From the NCBI GenBank assembly GCA_902728285.1, contig CACVBU010001379.1, positions 662,514 through 726,513 on the forward strand: a DNA stretch of 64,000 nt, in the 5' to 3' direction. The notes beneath the pieces were generated by a model that saw nothing but the letters and a program-made list of their open reading frames with translations, ran no database searches and was not told the origin of the DNA. Positions 1 through 12,100 of this stretch are shown in pieces (position 1 is the stretch's first letter; every line of letters starts with the position of its first letter). This DNA is from Clytia hemisphaerica. Taxonomy: Eukaryota > Cnidaria > Hydrozoa > Leptothecata > Clytiidae. The translations under genes and the position numbers were made by a program.

Positions 1-15
1 TGTACTTTTTTACAG

Positions 16-132
16 ACATTGAAAGGTGTTCAAACAGAGAATGCCTTGTTGAAAGCAAAAAATGGGAGACTTTCTGATGAAATATTGTCAAAATCGAAGA
101 AGATTGAAGAATTACTATCCCCTGAAACACAG
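16..132 (+). CDS. IQCE: IQCE-like exon 1 in window
   Basis: Acceptor tttttacag precedes 16 and donor GTTTGT follows 132. It has 39 codons in phase 0/0 and encodes a coiled-coil segment ending in KKIEELLSPETQ. This matches the start of the IQCE coiled-coil region. Confidence 0.88.
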
Positions 133-3100
133 GTTTGTATTATCTATAGAAATCAGTTAATAATACTTATTGTCAATGTAGTCAGACGAAATTGGTACCT
201 TGAGGAGGATTTACGAAGAAGGTGCTTATGATAGCTTTTCTGTCCAGATTTTTGTAGTTAATATTTTTTTTACGAAAATACCCCATGAATTTTACTTCAT
301 TTCATAAAGAGTTTTGACTCATACTTGTTTTTATTTCGTAAAGATTTTTTATGGAAGTTTTAAACTATTCATACTTGCTTTTCAATTCAGAACAATGATT
401 TACGTCGTACCATTACTTCCAAGAGTGGCACCACTAGCGAGGTTGGTAACTCATCATTTGAAATGACTTCTTGATAGACTCACAATCAAAACAACATTTT
501 TAAGAGCTATAAGAACAGCATTAAACGTACAGTTGACTCTCTCTCTTATTCGATCTTTGAGGGTCTAAGATTTTTCTTCGAATTAGAGAATTATGGAGAG
601 TATTTTAGACTACTTTTCAGCTTAGGGGACCAACACTTTAATTCGAATTATAGAAAGATTCGAATAGTAGAGGTTCGAATTAGAGAGGGTTGACTGTATC
701 TCCTACCAATTTGCTTACACATCATTTCTAAACAATGAGCACAGAACGTCGTTTCAACGTTCATCCAATGTTTACAACGTCCATATAACGTTAGATGAAC
801 GTTGTAACAACCTTGTGTGCCAGCTTGGTTGACTTGAGGTCTCTTCCCATTTGCTTACACAGCATTTCTAAACAAAAGAAAGAACAACTTTCAAAACTCT
901 TCTGTTTTGTTTCTGTTTTGCGTTGTCAGCATAGAGGCGGCCCTCCTTTCTATTTCTGTTGGAATTGGGGTTTTCGTTACACGGCCGGTTTTCTTTCTTG
1001 TTCGATTTTATCAAAATTTGTCTGTTTTTTTTATTTATTGAAACATAAACACAGGCTACACTACGAACATGTACTACAATCAGTGACAAAATACTTGGCA
1101 CAAAAGGAAAATTCACCGGGGTGTTTTGAAAACACAATCGATTTGTAAGCGCTCTAAAGTAGGTTGGAAGTGTAGAGTTTTAACTCTGAGTTTTAACACT
1201 AGACTCAAGACTTAGGACCTTAGGATCTGAGGATCCAAAAGTTCAAAAATGGTCCAGTAAGGCTTGAAATATAGCCTAGAAACCAATAAATCCCTCCCAG
1301 ATGGTCTAAAAATTGACATTCTCGCTCCATCTTCAATTTTCGAAAAATGGTAAATTCGCCAAAAGTGCCAATATATTATGGCACTGATTGTAGAAACTTA
1401 AGTTATATCGCCAAAGGTAAAAATTCGTCTGTTTTAAACCTTAAAGGCATCGATTCTGTAAGAACTGCACACGCGTACTGCCTTTGTGTCTGTCCCTCTG
1501 TGTTTTAACAATACAAGTATCAATGCATTCTTTAATTTTCTAGGTTGTGATGAGCTTAAAACGAAAAATCTATAAATTGGAAGAAAATTTACGAAGTAAA
1601 GAAAATGAAACGAGGTAATCCTATCTTTTTCTATCATTATGAAATTAGTATTTTAAGCTTCCCAATGAAGTTTCAAAACAGTTCTTCGTCCGTCAACTCC
1701 TATTCACAGCAGCATTCTAATTTGCTAACTTTATGCTTCCGTGATTTTGAAGTTAAGGTTTAGACGACTATTCGAGCAAGGGACTATAAAACTCTATTCG
1801 CTTTAAGTGAGCACTATCAAGGGAAACTTTCTAAATGGGCTGCTCCAGAAATAGTCTGTAACCCTTTTGTTGAAAAAAAAAATCCAGGATGGTCTAGTTT
1901 TTTTATGTAAAAATCCAGGTCAGTAAATTGAGGTTAAAAATCCAGGGTGGTCAGTACAACGAGTACAAAAATCCAGGGTGGTCTAAAAAATGCGACAAAA
2001 AAATCCAAGGGGGTTCTGAAAAACTGAGATGCCTTGGAGTTTTTACAAGATACTTCACTAATTGGTCATTTAAAGTGATAGAGATGACGCGTTCTTTAGA
2101 AAAAGTAATAAGATTCTTTTATTACATCTTAACGACCAACCAAATCAAATAAGAGCTTGTAAAAACTCCAGCTTGTCCCGAAAAATTGGAAAAACATCCA
2201 GGGGGGTCACCTTTTTAAAAAAAGACCTCCTCAACGTCATAAGGGATACATTTTTTTAATGAAAATTGTCCAGACGGTGTCAATCGAACGAATCGAACGC
2301 CGAATCAATTGAACTCAATTGAACACAACGCAATCGAATCGCAATCGAATGTTACCCAGGATTTGCCGTTCGATTGCTTCGATTACGTTCGATTGTATTC
2401 GATCATGTTCGAGTATGTTCGACCGTAGTGCAGTGGTAGAGCATCCGGCTACGGTTCGCAAGGTTGTGGGTTCAACCCCCAGCCGGGTCATACCAAAGAT
2501 TTCCAAAATGGTACTTGATGCCTCTCTGCTTGATGCTCAGCAATTAAGAGAAGGGTCAAGGGTAAGTGGAGCAATCCAGGGAGATAGAGTGGCGCCCTCT
2601 CATATCTTCGGGTAGATAGCTATCGAAAGAGGAGCCTTTGGGTCACCTCCGACTGCGGTCGCAGACTTACTACTTACGTTCGATTGATTTAGATTTTATT
2701 CGCTTTCGTACAGTACTTAATAAGCGCTCGACCACCCACGCTAAAAAGCTCTAACAGAGTGATCCGATTTAATTGAATCGCAATCCAACTCATCGAACAT
2801 AATCGTAATCGAACCAATGGAACATAGTCAACTATTAATCGAACCAATCTAACCTTACTCGAACGCAATCGAACACAATCGAATATTACCCAGGAATCAG
2901 CCGTTCGATTGAGATTCGATTACGTTCGACAATCGAATCGCAATTATTCGATCGCGTTCGATTACGTTCGATTGGTTTGATTGCGATTTTTGTTCGAAGT
3001 TGTTCGATTGACACCGGGAATTGTGGTATGATACATTGTGTTAAGATGGTTTGAAAATAATTTCTCTCATGATTTCTACAATGATGATACCTGGCCTCTC

Positions 3101-6100
3101 TTGTCAGAGGACGCACAGTTCGGTATTGGGCGTTTTAGTAATCGTCTCGTTAGAACCATGCGAATACTTATACTGCCTGTAAGCTTGAGAAACACCTTTT
3201 TCTAATATTTAGCAGCTTTTGTATATGGTCAACTAATTTATATAAAATTTACATCATGATTTTTCTAAAAGTCCCTACAAGTGGATACCGAGAACAGCCA
3301 CCAACAGGAAGCTTTATACCGGGTGCGCCACAAAAAAGTTTCTCTCTTAAAAACTAATTTTCTCAAAATCTAAAAGTTTTAAAAAAACTGTTTCTATTTC
3401 ATTGGAAAGAAGATAGATAAAATTAAATTTTGATGGGTCATTTATTAAATTCGATTCACTAGATCAAAAGTTATGCTCAATTAAATAAAAAAGTTACTTT
3501 CTGAAAGTGCTCAAAAACGTTAAAAATCGACGCATCAAATTAAACAGAAGCATAACTACACGATACATCATTATCTTCGTTTCAGTCATTAAAAATGCTA
3601 ATTAGCTGTCTAAATGACCTATTGTTATATAAAGGAAGGTTGAATTTCATTTAAAGGCAGAAAGTTTGTCGAAAAAAGCCAAAAAATCTTGTAAAATTCA
3701 TAAAAATACATCAAATTGGGGTTTCGACGTACATCCAGCCTTCTGAGTGAAATATCGGTAAAAGTAAATTAAAATGATTTTGATGAAGATTTTAAACCCT
3801 TCCGACCCATCAGTCTCAAAATTCATGCGTTTAATTACTGAAAAATGCTTTTAATCATGTAAAGGCTATTGCGATTGCCAGTTTTAAGATAAAAATTTGA
3901 TAGGTCGATTTTTAACGTTTTCGGGCACTTTCTGAAAGTAGCTTTTTTATTCAATTGAGCATAACTTTTGATCTAATGAACCGAATTTAAAATAAAAGAC
4001 CCATCCAAATTTAAGTTTATCTTTCTTCTTTCCAATGAAATAGGAATGGTTCTTTCAAAATTTTTAGATTTCTAGAAAGTTGGTTTTAAAGAGAGAAACT
4101 TTTTTGTGGCGCACCCGGTATAAAAGTCGTTTAACATCATAAATATATATTATCATCATTGTAATATGAAAAAGCAGCGGAAATCTATCGGTGAAGATAA
4201 ACCATGAACTAGCCAATGTTATCCAAAGCAAAAGCACAACAACAGTGCTACAACAAAATGGTAAAGTCGTACTTCAAAGTAATTCAAAAACTAATGCAAG
4301 GATTTTTGACATTTTTGTTTGCAGGAAGATGAAAACTGAGATGAAGGTGACGAACATGGAAGAAATGAAATACGAAAATATGCTCTGTCATAATGAGGTT
4401 TGTCAACTTTCAATGATATTTCTCTCATGGGCATCATCCAATTTAAAGGGTCTACTCACAAATGAAATTAACACTGGCAATGCTATAGAAATTGTTGGTT
4501 CAAGAAGGGTCTAATTAGACAAAAAATATGGGAATATAAATCCCCATCGAGTCTTAGTCCGTTATTTTTATCCCCACTGGCTGAAAAAATTTCTACCGGG
4601 CCTGTGTCCTGTCGACTGATTCTTTAAAAAAGTGTGCTATGTGCAATTCTTTTCTACTTCGGGCTTCAAGAGTGCTCCAATCAGCTCCAATGTCCTAAGG
4701 TCTGGTCAGAAGTATTAGATCCCTATTAGATTAATGTTTTGACATATTTATAAGTCCATTTATTGGTGGTGTTTACATTTATTGTCGTTTAGATTGTCCG
4801 ACTCAGTCAGATGGTCGAAGAGCTTAAAAATAAAGATCAAAATATGATTTCGGATCAGTAAGTAGTATTGGAAGTCTTCATACCCTCACCAAAGCTAATT
4901 CCACTGTTTTTCATTTCTTTCTGGATTTTATATGTTATCTTGGACCAGGGAAATGATATACTGAATAATTTTCATGCTTGGATTCAGAAAAGCAGTAGAC
5001 CAAAAAGACTTTTCCAATCGTATCAAAGGATTTCGACGACTTCACAAACTCAGAAAAGAATAGTTCTCACGTGAAAAATTTTTTTAAATAACTTTTGGTA
5101 GATTTTTGAGATTTCCACACCTGCTGACAAAATTTCACCATCATATCTACACGAAGATGTCACTGAATATTTTGACCTCAAATTTTAAGTCCCTCTTACA
5201 AAAAGATTTTGGGGTTTGCGGTCAACCTCAGAGTGGTCTGGTAAACACCAACCACCAAAAATTGCCTGCTTGAGTAATTGAAATTCAAAGTCACTATCAT
5301 AGTTCTTCTCGATCTCAAGATCTTGTAATTTGAGACCCCCGCAAAAAAAGCACTTGAAGGGTCAATAGGACCTTTCTGTATAAAACCCGTCTTTTTTTTG
5401 ACAGAGCAATACAAGACGCAATGAGAGGTGGAAATAACAATAAAACACAAGTCTTATTGAAACGTCTCACTGGTAAGTTTGTTATCCAGCGGGAAGTGGG
5501 AGGGTTCTGTGAATAATTAAGATATCGAAAAATATAAAGAAATTAGATCTGTAACCGTTGAACGGCTAAACTTTCTTATTCCTGGGAAGCTTTCTCATAC
5601 GCCACTTTACAATGGACCAAAACTGTATGAGTATGTGAAAAATCTAAAAAATGAGAAAATTTCGCTGATTGGCGGTATCAGATTATTATGTCGTTAATCA
5701 TTGGAGTAATGCATAATAATTCTGTCACTAGTTTATTGGAAAAGATATTGTCTTTCAGTCTAGCCTGGATATCCAAGCTGTAAATTATTTTCTTATTTTG
5801 GTGTTTCTGCTATTTACAGCTTCCTGAATATGCTTGAAAACCTTAGTGCTAGCCGTAAATTCATTTTGACTCCATAATAAATTAGCGGTGAAAAGATTAG
5901 GTTATGACTCCAACGATGTCTGTCTATCTGTCTGTCTGTCTGTCTGTCTGTCTGTATTACATGCTTTTTTTATAAGAATAGTATTTTGGCTGAGTGGGCG
6001 CATTATTCTTATTTTTCTATTCGTTTTAACTCCGAAATTTCATAAGAGAAGAAGTCATTCTTATAAAAAAAGCAAATATTTGTTGAACTTCTTGCTCACA

Positions 6101-9100
6101 AAAAGGTTTCCTTCTCCCGTTTTTATTTAGAGGACAATCGGAATTTGGTATTGGAAAATAAATCATTGAAGAATGATTTGATGAAGTTAACCACACAGAC
6201 GGATGAAACCAACATCAATGTACAAAAAGGTAAGCAACAAAAATAATTACCTTACCCTGCTTGAAAGAAAATACCCCCCCCCCCCGATTTTCTGTATTAA
6301 ATTTCGAAATCGTACAGCTTTTTGAAATTAAAAACAAGAGCCACAAAGATGTGGTTAAATATTTCCTCCAATAGCTCAGAGCATAGATTGTAGTCGCAGT
6401 CGAACCCCACAGATTATCCTAAAGCCCCAACTTAGTAACTTAGATTTATTAAAGCCTTTATATTAAGCAATATCCAATGCAAAACAAAATATAACCATAT
6501 TCCTGCTAAAAATTGTCGTTATTTCATAGACATGTTCACAGATGTCTAAAAGTCTAAAAACTTGTTAAAAAATTTCATGCAAATGATAACAATTTCAACA
6601 CAAAAATAAATGTATTTTATTCAACTAATATTGGTTTTTACCTTCATTAAGGAAATAAAATCTCAGATTTACAAGTTGATATTATTCTAAGACTCATCTG
6701 AGTAAGAAAGTGCCAAAATATCTAGACTGTCTACTAAGGGACTAATATGGAAATATTGCAATATGAATTTGGGAGATATCGAAATATGTTGTACACGTTA
6801 GTTTCATATGAAAAACTTCCTTGTCATCAATATTTTAAACCACCATATTATATACCATTCACAAATAAAAAGTTACTTAAAAATGGATCTCCTTCTTTAC
6901 AGATTTAGATTTCCAGTGCATAACATCTGTTACATTAGTATTCATGTGATAATATACCAAATTGTCAACCTTGAAATTGTCACATTTAGTTACAGTATTG
7001 CTAAATGTTTACAACACTTTCCAGCAAACTTTTTTATGAAATTTGTGTCTTGATAAACTAAACTCCATGACATTTGTATCATTGATCATTAAATCACATC
7101 TTGGAACAATAGAGTTCCTTGGTTCAATTATTGCAAGAATGTTTATCTTTGTTCATATTCTCATTATGTGCAACATTATCATTACATCATTGCCAGCAAG
7201 TTACATTGTATTGTCAGCTTTAGAGGTCGTCAAACTTTGTTGAATTTGTAATCCTGGCACCTGAATGTGAAAGGAAAGAAAAATTCAAAATTTCATAATG
7301 GGAAATAATATCTTTACAGTAATCAATGCCAAATGTGTGGTCATTCGCTGAAATCTCCCGAAAAAAAAAGACTTTAAAAGGGTGAGACTCTGCTTGATGG
7401 TTTGAGCTATGTTTGCCATGCATATATACTGAGCCATTAAAGAAGTTTACGGGAACATACAAAAAGGACCACAGGGTACGTTCAATAAGGTACACTGGGA
7501 ACATACAATAAGGTTCACGGGGAACATACAATAAGGTTCACGGGGAACGTACAATAAGGTTCACAGGGAACGTACTATAAGGTTCACAGGGAACGTACAA
7601 TAAGGTACAAGGGGAACGTACAATAAGGTACAAGGAGAACGTACAATAAGGTACACTGGAACGTACAATAATAAGGTACACTGGGAACGTACAATAATAA
7701 GGTACACTGGAAACGTACAATAAGGTACACTGGGAACATACAATAAGGTTCACGGGGAACATAAAATAAGGTTCACGGGGAACATACAATAAGGTTCACA
7801 GGGAACGTACAATAAGGTACAAGGGGAACGTACAATAAGGTACACTGGAACGTACAATAATAAGGTACACTGGGAACGTACAATAATAAGGTACACTGGG
7901 AACGTACAATAAGGTACACTGGGAACATACAATAAGGTTCACGGGGAACATAAAATAAGGTTCACGGGGAGCGTGCAATAAGGTACCGTGTGAAAGGGTA
8001 ACTTGCATCATTGGAGGCTAACATGCATAGCACTCAAATGAAAGACTTGTCTGGTCATTAAAATACAAAGTTAAATCAAAACAAAAATGGTAGAGTAGAG
8101 CTTCCAGCGGAGCTGCATAGTTGTATTCTAATGACCAGACAGGTCATTCATTTGAGGGCTATGCATGTTAGCCTCCACTGATGCAAGTTACCCTTTCTCA
8201 CGGTACAAGGGGAACGTACAATAAGGTACAAGGGGAACATACAATAAGGTTCACGGGAAACGTACCATAAGGTACAAGGGGCATGTACAATAAAGTACAC
8301 AGGGAACCTACAGGGAACGTACAATAAGGTATACCGTGAGAATGGGTAACTTGCATCAGTGGAGGCTAACATGCATAGCCCTCAAATGAATGACCTGACT
8401 GGTCATTAAAATAAACTATATTTAGCTCTGCCACAGATCTGTAAAGCCTGAAGTGCTAGAATTGCGGCTTTTATCGAAAAGTGAAGCCTAGGTTTGGGAG
8501 GTTTGGAAGGATTTCCTACCAAAGTCACGTGACTAAAATATGCAATTTCACCGGTTTGAGAGATGTGAAATAGCGTTTGCTGCCTACTTTTTTTGATCTC
8601 GCGCTTCGAAAAGAATTAAAATGCTAGATCCTATCCATCGGCACGAAATTTAAAAAGTCAAATTTTTGCTTCACTTTTTTTTGCTGGAGAAAGCTTAAAG
8701 TCGCCTATCTAGCCGTTCGGGCTTTACAGATATCTGTGAGCTCTGCTCACGGCTCTACTCTACCATTTTTGTTTTGATTTATATAACTTTGTATTTTAAT
8801 GACCAGACGGGTCATTCATTTGAGGGCTATGCATGTTAGCCTCCACTGATGCAAGTTACCCAATCTCACGGTATACACGGGGAACATACAATAAGGTACA
8901 TGATTGGGGTACGTACAATGATGTATACGGGGAACGGCACAATAAGATACACTGGAACGTACAATAAGGTACACGGGGAGCGTACAAAAAGGTACCCAGG
9001 AACACACAAAAAGGACCAACGGAGAGCGTACAAAAGGTACCCTGAAAGCATTCAAAAAGGACCATGGGTAGTGTACAAAAAGGACCACACAAAACGTACC

Positions 9101-12100
9101 AAAGGATCCCAGAAAGCGCACAAAAGATACAAGGGAGGGGAGCATACAAAAAGGTAAACAGGGAGTAAAAGCATCTATTATGATATATTTTCTTTTTAGC
9201 ATCTGGCATCAAGGCTAAAAATGGGGCATTGAGAAGAGTACAAGCTTTTCCAAGTTTTGACCATTAATATCTAGACAATATATATCTACATGATGGAAAT
9301 CAGAAAGAAATTTATGCTCACCTTCTTCTCAAGTCAAGATAGGAATGGTTTGGATTTCCACGTGTTTCAGCTTCTTTCTCCACACTTCTTCTTCTCCTTA
9401 TGGGAAAGACAATAAATTCAGCACACATGAGAGAAATTCAGGCAGTCCTCTGAGCTTTACACACAATCATTTGTTTTATGAAAAGCTGGTAAAAATAAAC
9501 CCCTGCCATATTTTGATAGAAGGATACTATTTTTTTCCCCGCTAAATCTTCGCGACGATTTTTAGTCACGTGACTGAAGAGCCTAGTCATAATGTGCAGC
9601 ACGAATAAAGAAAACATTAACATCGAAAATGGAAGAAAAGACGGAAAAAGGCCGTTTTAACAAATATTCCCCTATAGTAGGGAAATATTTAAAAAAAGCT
9701 TCTCTGAACTTTTTGTCCTATTTTTATCTATTTTTATGTTCTTGAATCTTTTTAATATTTTTTTATCTTGAAATCCCCTCGACGTGGGATTTGCGGTCTA
9801 TTTTGGGAAACTTTTTTCATAACTTTAAAAGGGTATTTTCTATTGTATTAAGTAAAGTTTTTTCAACCCATTAAACTGTTCCAATGTTTTTCCTTCATTT
9901 AGTTCATCGTATAATTTTTGAGAATTTTACTTCAATACATGTCCTTCGATTTAAATAATTCTTTCAATGAACGATTTTCCCAGATAAACGCTTTTTTTTA
10001 TAAAAATGGTGTTTTTTTCATTTCATGATGGATATTCTTAACTTTTTTGGGGAAAATCATCCTAAAATATTCTTACAGCATTCTTAAGTTAGAGTCAAAA
10101 TTCAAACTAGATTTAACATGTAATACATACGTCTAGAGCATAAAATGGCATTTTTGTGAAAGCTTTGTAAGGAGCTTTGCTGGGGGATAATTGGCAATTT
10201 ATAGTAAAAATGCTCTAAAATGGCATTCTTATAGGTTTAGTAGCCAAATTCCATGATGGTAATACATAGTGTGGAAAGGGGTCTGATCCTCCTTCTTAAA
10301 TGATCCCCCTCCTTGACATCCCCTAACCTTAAAAAAATGCCTATCCCCCAAGGGTCTTGGACAAAAATAGCTAACAAATGTATGTGAAATAGCTTCATAG
10401 AGAGAAAGAGAAATAATGAACTTCTTTCTTCTTTTTGATTCAGACTACTCGAACAGAAAGCTTCCTTTAATAATGAAGACTAAATTCCAAAACAGTGCTT
10501 GAAAATAATCTACAATATAATATGTAAGGCCCCCCTTCTTAAACTATCCCCCTTCCTTGCTATCCCCCCTTTTTCATGAAAGTTTCTGACCTCCTTCTTC
10601 ATTTTTTCGGTAGGTGTTAAGAAAGGGGGGACGACCTATGTGATATTCTTTGCATATTCATAATTTTTTTGCCAATTTCATTATGAATATTTTTATAAAA
10701 AATAGTGTGTGATGCTTTTGGTTTTGGTGATTTTCTTGACACTCTCGAAACTACACATCTTTAACTCCCTCCAATCTGAGGTTTACAGGCTTCGTCTGGA
10801 ATAGCACATTATCGAGGGGATGTCTTCATTATTTCGTAAATAAAGATTTTTCTATTGTAGATTTTTCTAATTTCAGTTCAAGCTTTTACAGTTCATCTCT
10901 TTTCTTGAGAAAACAACATATGCAATGTACTTTTGTACTTCTCAAAAGACTGAAAGTTGCAAAATCACCGAATACCAGTAGGGCGTGGTTCGAGGAAACG
11001 AAAATTCTAAATATAATAATATACTATTATATCATTCCGTGTAACTGTAGTTTCTGCGTATAGACTGAATAGCAGTTTATGTAGAAATGGCGCACCGTCG
11101 GCAACGTAAAAAGGGTGTTTTCTTTTTAGATTATGAAGATATGAACCGAGCTGAATTACTTCAGAAAATCACCAATCTAGAACAGGTAATATACCTTTTT
11201 CGCGTGAGTTTCGTAAGATTAAAAATTTCAAAAATTAAGAACTAGCCGAACACTTCTTCAAAGACAAACCTAAAAAGTTAAATTGATCGATCTCGTAGTC
11301 ACATTTCTAATTCTATATTTTTTGCTACTGAGTACAATGATGTATTACTAAAATCGGTTGTGTGTGATCAATAAGTGAACAAGTCTTTTTAGGGAGTTAA
11401 ACCACGCAGTGCTTGTTTTCCCCTCAAAATTAGATTAAACTATTGGCTGAAAAGTACATCACACGACTTTCTTTAGTCAAAGGTTGCTAAATTAATTTTC
11501 TTAAAAGTGGTGTCATGTTTTTCTTTTTCCAAACAGAAAGTGAAAGAAGAAGAATCACGTGACAGCTCTGTCAAACAAGAAAAAGTCGACAAAAACATTG
11601 ATGATGCTAAAGTCGACCCTGAAGTCATTGACGATCGTAAGGATTTTTTAAAACTTAAATTTTCTATTAGAAGATTCATGTAAAAAAGTCACGAAAAAAC
11701 GTCGAGCAAATCACTAACCTTTTTACATGAATCTGCTAATAGGATACTTACGTATTTCCCTTGACCAGAATAGGGTTGCAGTTGGTCGGAAAAAAAGAAT
11801 TTATATAGAATATTTACCGGGTGACCCACGAAAAAGTTCAGACGTTTCTCGACGTCTTGAGGCCGAACAAATGTCCCAAAGTGCTTAGAGTTTTGATATT
11901 TAGAAAGTAGATATCCTAACTTAAAATTTGAGCCATCACTTTTTAAATTTGACCAACTACTTCTCTGCTTATGAGCTTTTAAAGTCAAATTCACTTTTTG
12001 AAAAATGTAAAATACACGTAAAAAAGAGGTATTAAATTCATGCAATCAATTAGAAAATCACTTACAAATTGACTTATTTAACAAATTTTATAACATTAAT

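Larger units (their letters stand above)
7450..9160. repeat. 23 bp minisatellite interrupted by two MITEs
   Basis: Units of the type gaacgtacaataaggtacacggg lie head to tail in 7450-7985, 8204-8333 and 8872-9160. Fresh units are in the middle and decayed ones at both edges. A higher-order duplication of 189 bp is visible (7732 and 7921 start the same block). The 23 bp period makes the minus strand open in several frames with repeated YVP/RSPCTLL-like peptides, which are artefacts. Confidence 0.9.

Noticed and set aside
868-1148. Overlapping frames on both strands near 0.9-1.1 kb
   Set aside because: Low-complexity hydrophobic translations with no splice support inside an intron of the IQCE-like gene.
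2421-2490. Functional tRNA gene
   Set aside because: A and B boxes are present but inner acceptor pairs and the anticodon stem do not fold, and it continues into a SINE body.
7450-8340. Regular repeats resembling a CRISPR array
   Set aside because: Units are contiguous without unique spacers, in an animal genome; it is a minisatellite.
7538-9202. Several overlapping open frames with YVPxxPY or RSPCTLL repeats
   Set aside because: They follow from the 23 bp minisatellite read in all frames; no start context or splice sites.
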